64,000 bases of DNA from Xestospongia muta (lineage: Eukaryota > Porifera > Demospongiae > Haplosclerida > Petrosiidae), in the NCBI GenBank assembly GCA_963693285.1, contig OY848917.1, positions 17,655,245-17,719,244 of the forward strand. Reading direction: 5' to 3'. The notes under the pieces are model-generated. The model was not told the origin of the DNA and did not search any database. It saw nothing but the letters and a program-made list of their open reading frames with translations. Positions 61,080 to 64,000 of the stretch are shown here, one piece after another. How positions within the stretch are numbered: position 1 is the first letter of the stretch; each line of letters starts with the position of its first letter. The position numbers and the translations under genes were made by a program.

Positions 61080-63883
61080 TTATTGATGTCTGGGGAGACC
61101 TAGATGGTCACGTATTTCATTAGCTCTTGCTAAGTTATCAATGATCCTTTCCTCAATAGCAGAAATCACTGTCTTCCATGTAACAGGTGATGGCTGTGAA
61201 GTCAACCAGGTGTGGATCACTAGAATGAGTTTAAATTTAATTGCTTCTGGACTGTTTTGTAAACCACTCAAATCATTAAAGGAAACTCTTAAAGCTGTGC
61301 CAATAACATACCACTGGTGATCGATATCAGCTAATAAATCGAGTAGATCGTGTTCATCAGGGGCAGTATTTAAAATATCTGGAGTACTTGCATAAAAAAA
61401 TAAAGGTTTGAAGACGGTAGCTCGAAGTCATTGTAACATCAATAATTCAATATTTCATTTAGACACATCTTCCAAAACTAAATAATAACATATCAAACAA
61501 GCAGGAGTACTGGTACATTTATTAACCATTTCTGCAGACAACATCTTCCTTTACAGGAACTTTGAAAATAATCAGGCTAATATCTGTGGTAGAAAACAAT
61601 GTATAAGGACAAACATATATATCTTCGGTAAACATACATAGCTGTAAATACAGAAATACATCTGAAAATATATTAACATTTTCTTTGAAAATAATATGAT
61701 GTAGGAAAAGTTTATATACTAATAATCCAAACACAAACAAAGTAGCAATGATAGGAATATACATAACTAGCAAAACATAGATACACAAAAGACTAGATTG
61801 ATGAGTCCAGCTTTGATCTCATTTAGTTTCTAACTGTCATTGCCAAAATAAGATGAACTTTAGCATTAGTATTGTACACATACAAAGCTTCTAATTTATC
61901 TTTTTGTCTAATTTACTTTGATGCTGCTTCAGATGTCTTATAAACAAATTTTGTACTCTTAATAATAGTTTCAAATCCTTGTGCTATGCCACTATGTAGA
62001 AATAATGCTATTTTATTGCCACAACTTTCATTGTGCTCTTGTTTTTAATTGGATTGATAACAATTAAAATAATTACTACATCATGTCAATTTTTAGGAAA
62101 AAGAATTTATGTGTAATCAAGCCAAAAATAGCTAATTTGACTTGTAATGTACTGTAAGTACACTTGTTTCCAATCAATAGAGGACAAAACAAATGCGATG
62201 CTAAATATTTCCTATAAACATATTTAACATTTCACAACAGCTTTAGTGTGCTTTAGAAAAAAAATTGCCAAGAAAAAATTTAGGCCATGGAATAATTTGA
62301 AATGGATTTGCAAGTTCAGGAACTTTCTATAGTACCATCAAAGATTATGACAACTGTAAAGTTAATATAAAATTGTTTGAAAACAAATATATTGTAACAT
62401 ACACATTGTCTACTGAACTTTTAGTTTACATTTATTTAAAATTTGGGAGAGAGTTGCATCGATTATAATTAATTATCTCACTATAAAATTGCTGTGTGAA
62501 ACAGGTTAATAATTAAGCTAAGGTTAGTGTGTCATCTAACATTTCAGACACATGTACATAAGAATTAAAAATAGTTGTTACAAAGCAAAATAAACAATTA
62601 ATAATCTTTCTTTGAGGCAAGACACTGCTATTAGTGTGCTTTATTAAAAAGCAAACAGATACATTGTAGAAAGTGAAATGGGATGTCCAAACGGATTTCC
62701 AAATTAGCTAACTTTCTACAACACTCTCAGACATTATAAGTTAGCTGTCTGCACTAAAGTAGCACTAATTTTTAAAAAAGTCCATCAATTTCATAATAGC
62801 ATACATGTTGCGGATAAGGACCTTTATCAAGCTTACATTAAATAAACACTAGGAAGTTATTTGTAGTAAATTGCCTTGATATAAAATTGCTTAGTAAAAC
62901 TGGTTTCACACTCATCTAGAGTAGGTGTGTGATCTAACTTTTCAGGGACTAATTGGATATGTTATTTAATAAAACAAGGAGACACTAATATTGTACACTA
63001 ACCATTAAGGCATTCGTCAGATATAATTTCTATATCATCTTCATTCAATGGAGGATCAGCAAGATCCTATAGAACAGTACAGAATGTGATATAAGTATGA
63101 TAAGGTACAGAATGTAGTGTAAGTATGAAATGATACAGAATGTGGTCAAGTATGATATAGTACAGAATGTAGTGAAAGTATGATATGGTACAGAATGTGA
63201 TATAAGTGTGAGACAATAAAGAATGTTGTGTAAATGTGATACATGGCAAATCAATATTTTTTATAAGCTCAAATTAACTTATACTTACCAAAGGATTATG
63301 CCCAGCAAACACACTGAACTGACAAAAACGTTCCTTTATTGACATTGGGCTTGATAAAGATGAGAAATATGAGCACTTATTCACTATGTGTTGAAATTGG
63401 TGATCTGGAAGTGGCAGCTTAGCACTGAAAAGTGCTTTTGTGATTGAAGGAGCAATGCAAAGAAAAGGATCATGAGCTCCCACAATCTGTTCAATGCCCA
63501 CCCTCTTATTATTGTTGTTGTCACTAACAACACGCTTTCTAAGCACTGATCGAGTGATGTCTTTTATATTATAAAGTGTGTGTTCACTAACAAGAAGGCT
63601 ATGAGCTTTTGTTACATCACTAGGAGCAATGAGGTACTCCTCACACTCAAATGAGTGCATCTGACTCTTCAATGTTAATATGACTTGAACAACATTGTTG
63701 AAAAGTTTGTGGCTTTTCTTGTTGTCTTTCATTGATGTAATTACTGTAACACAACGATAGTGTTCAGTTAGTTCAACAATAACATCAACATCATCATTCT
63801 CCCAATAAATGCCAGTCATCCATACATCACAACGACGAGTTAACATTATATGTGAATCATTAGCACAAATTTTACCAGCTGTA
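61080..63883 (-). CDS. 3' part of a COR-like / Death-domain protein gene (5' end beyond the window)
   Basis: Exons in transcript order: 63289-63883 (acceptor CCGCAG preceded by a long pyrimidine tract), 63003-63066 (64 nt, linker) and 61080-61378 (final). Junction phases fit exactly: phase 0, then a G|AT split codon. The last exon encodes a Death domain: about 98 residues with DEHDLLDLLADIDHQWYVIG, an LSGLQNSPEAIKFKLILVI helix pair and a TWKTVISAIEE helix. Death domains mediate homotypic assembly in apoptosis and innate immune signalling. The 595-nt exon (about 198 residues; HIMLTRRCDVWMTGIYWEN, VDVIVELTEHYRC, HNPL) resembles the back half of a COR region of Roco GTPases, by pattern only. That would give a DAPK1-like order if ankyrin exons lie to the right. 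It is a paralogue of the gene at 786-23601. Confidence 0.7.
61379..63002 (-). other. Last intron of the Death-domain gene
   Basis: 1.6-kb intron. 62480-62800 contains repeat blocks shared with 370-470 and 58385-58600. The hydrophobic 88-residue frame at 61522-61788 is AT-driven and has no splice context or homology that I recognise. Confidence 0.55.
63080..63245. repeat. 28-bp tandem repeat, about six degenerate copies
   Basis: Units of the form CAGAATGTRRTRTAAGTATG followed by ATAYGGTA, directly before the acceptor of the linker exon (gene sense). A similar remnant lies at about 58630-58740 and a shorter one near 860-890, at the same position in the paralogues. Confidence 0.85.
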
Positions 63884-64000
63884 CTGCGGCATGGAAAACA
63901 AAAAATATAGGAAAGGCTAAAAAGAAGAAGGTGAAGAAATCGTGTTGAGAGGAATTGGTTAGGATTAGGACACCAGAGGCACCATCCCAACCCATTTTCT

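Noticed and set aside
61522..61788. 88-residue hydrophobic frame on the minus strand, membrane-protein-like
   Set aside because: AT-rich intron sequence between the linker exon and the Death exon; no splice sites or family features.
63045..63254. Serine/histidine/tyrosine-rich repeat frames
   Set aside because: Produced by the 28-bp tandem repeat in the intron before the linker exon.
1..64000. tRNA, rRNA or other structured RNA genes
   Set aside because: I looked for A/B-box-like GGTTCRANNCC words and rRNA-like conserved stretches by eye and found none convincing; a covariance-model scan would be needed to exclude them.

Overview
This is a eukaryotic window, very AT-rich, with split genes, GT-AG introns, AATAAA poly(A) signals and no operon structure. 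The protein families (ankyrin-repeat/Death-domain genes in local paralogous clusters, AGO-clade Argonautes, a DDE-integrase transposon) and the style of the Death-domain exon fit an early-branching animal. I think a demosponge of the Amphimedon type is most likely, but this is inference from family resemblance and not from a database search.

Layout. (1) 786-23601, minus strand: an ankyrin-repeat gene. It has a six-residue first exon, a 93-nt exon, four 99-nt exons (one ankyrin repeat per exon, all phase 0) and a 64-nt linker exon. The linker exon is paralogous to one that precedes a Death domain at the right end, so this gene's own Death exon probably lies left of base 1. Its 14-kb third intron holds about 88 tandem copies of a ~142-bp unit (7095-20092). 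On the gene's sense strand each unit looks like a complete mini-intron, GTAAG...TATAATAG, and neighbouring units are separated by exactly three bases whose identity varies strongly. (2) 24504-32733: an 8.23-kb transposon, flanked by CTAA direct repeats, built as a giant inverted repeat. Each ~3.2-kb arm carries a five-exon DDE integrase-like transposase and the first two exons of an accessory gene. The arms are colinear and identical where compared, but the centre is not symmetric, so the two arms end in two different RING-like C-termini. (3) 32845-36470: debris of duplicated loci, namely two Argonaute 5' pseudogene copies and a start-codon-less copy of the ankyrin gene's first exon. (4) 38379-47206: Argonaute A, with recognisable N, PAZ, MID and PIWI coding exons and an intact DEDH tetrad, but with three in-frame stops and one frameshift. 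(5) 48063-48224: a small ORF starting MGCGTSK. (6) 48634-55732: Argonaute B, a tandem paralogue with complete catalytic and 5'-phosphate-pocket residues and a divergent N domain. (7) 55.7-64 kb: intergenic DNA with foldback elements, a decayed fragment of the neighbouring gene, and the 3' half of a minus-strand gene with a COR-like region, the 64-nt linker exon and a Death domain.

Together the window is a rearranged cluster of RNA-silencing genes (Argonautes) and innate-immunity-style scaffold genes (ankyrin/Death), shaped by tandem and segmental duplication and invaded by a palindromic transposon. The splice-signal satellite in the ankyrin gene is the most unusual structure. The constant-arm/variable-centre transposon and the decay of Argonaute A come next.
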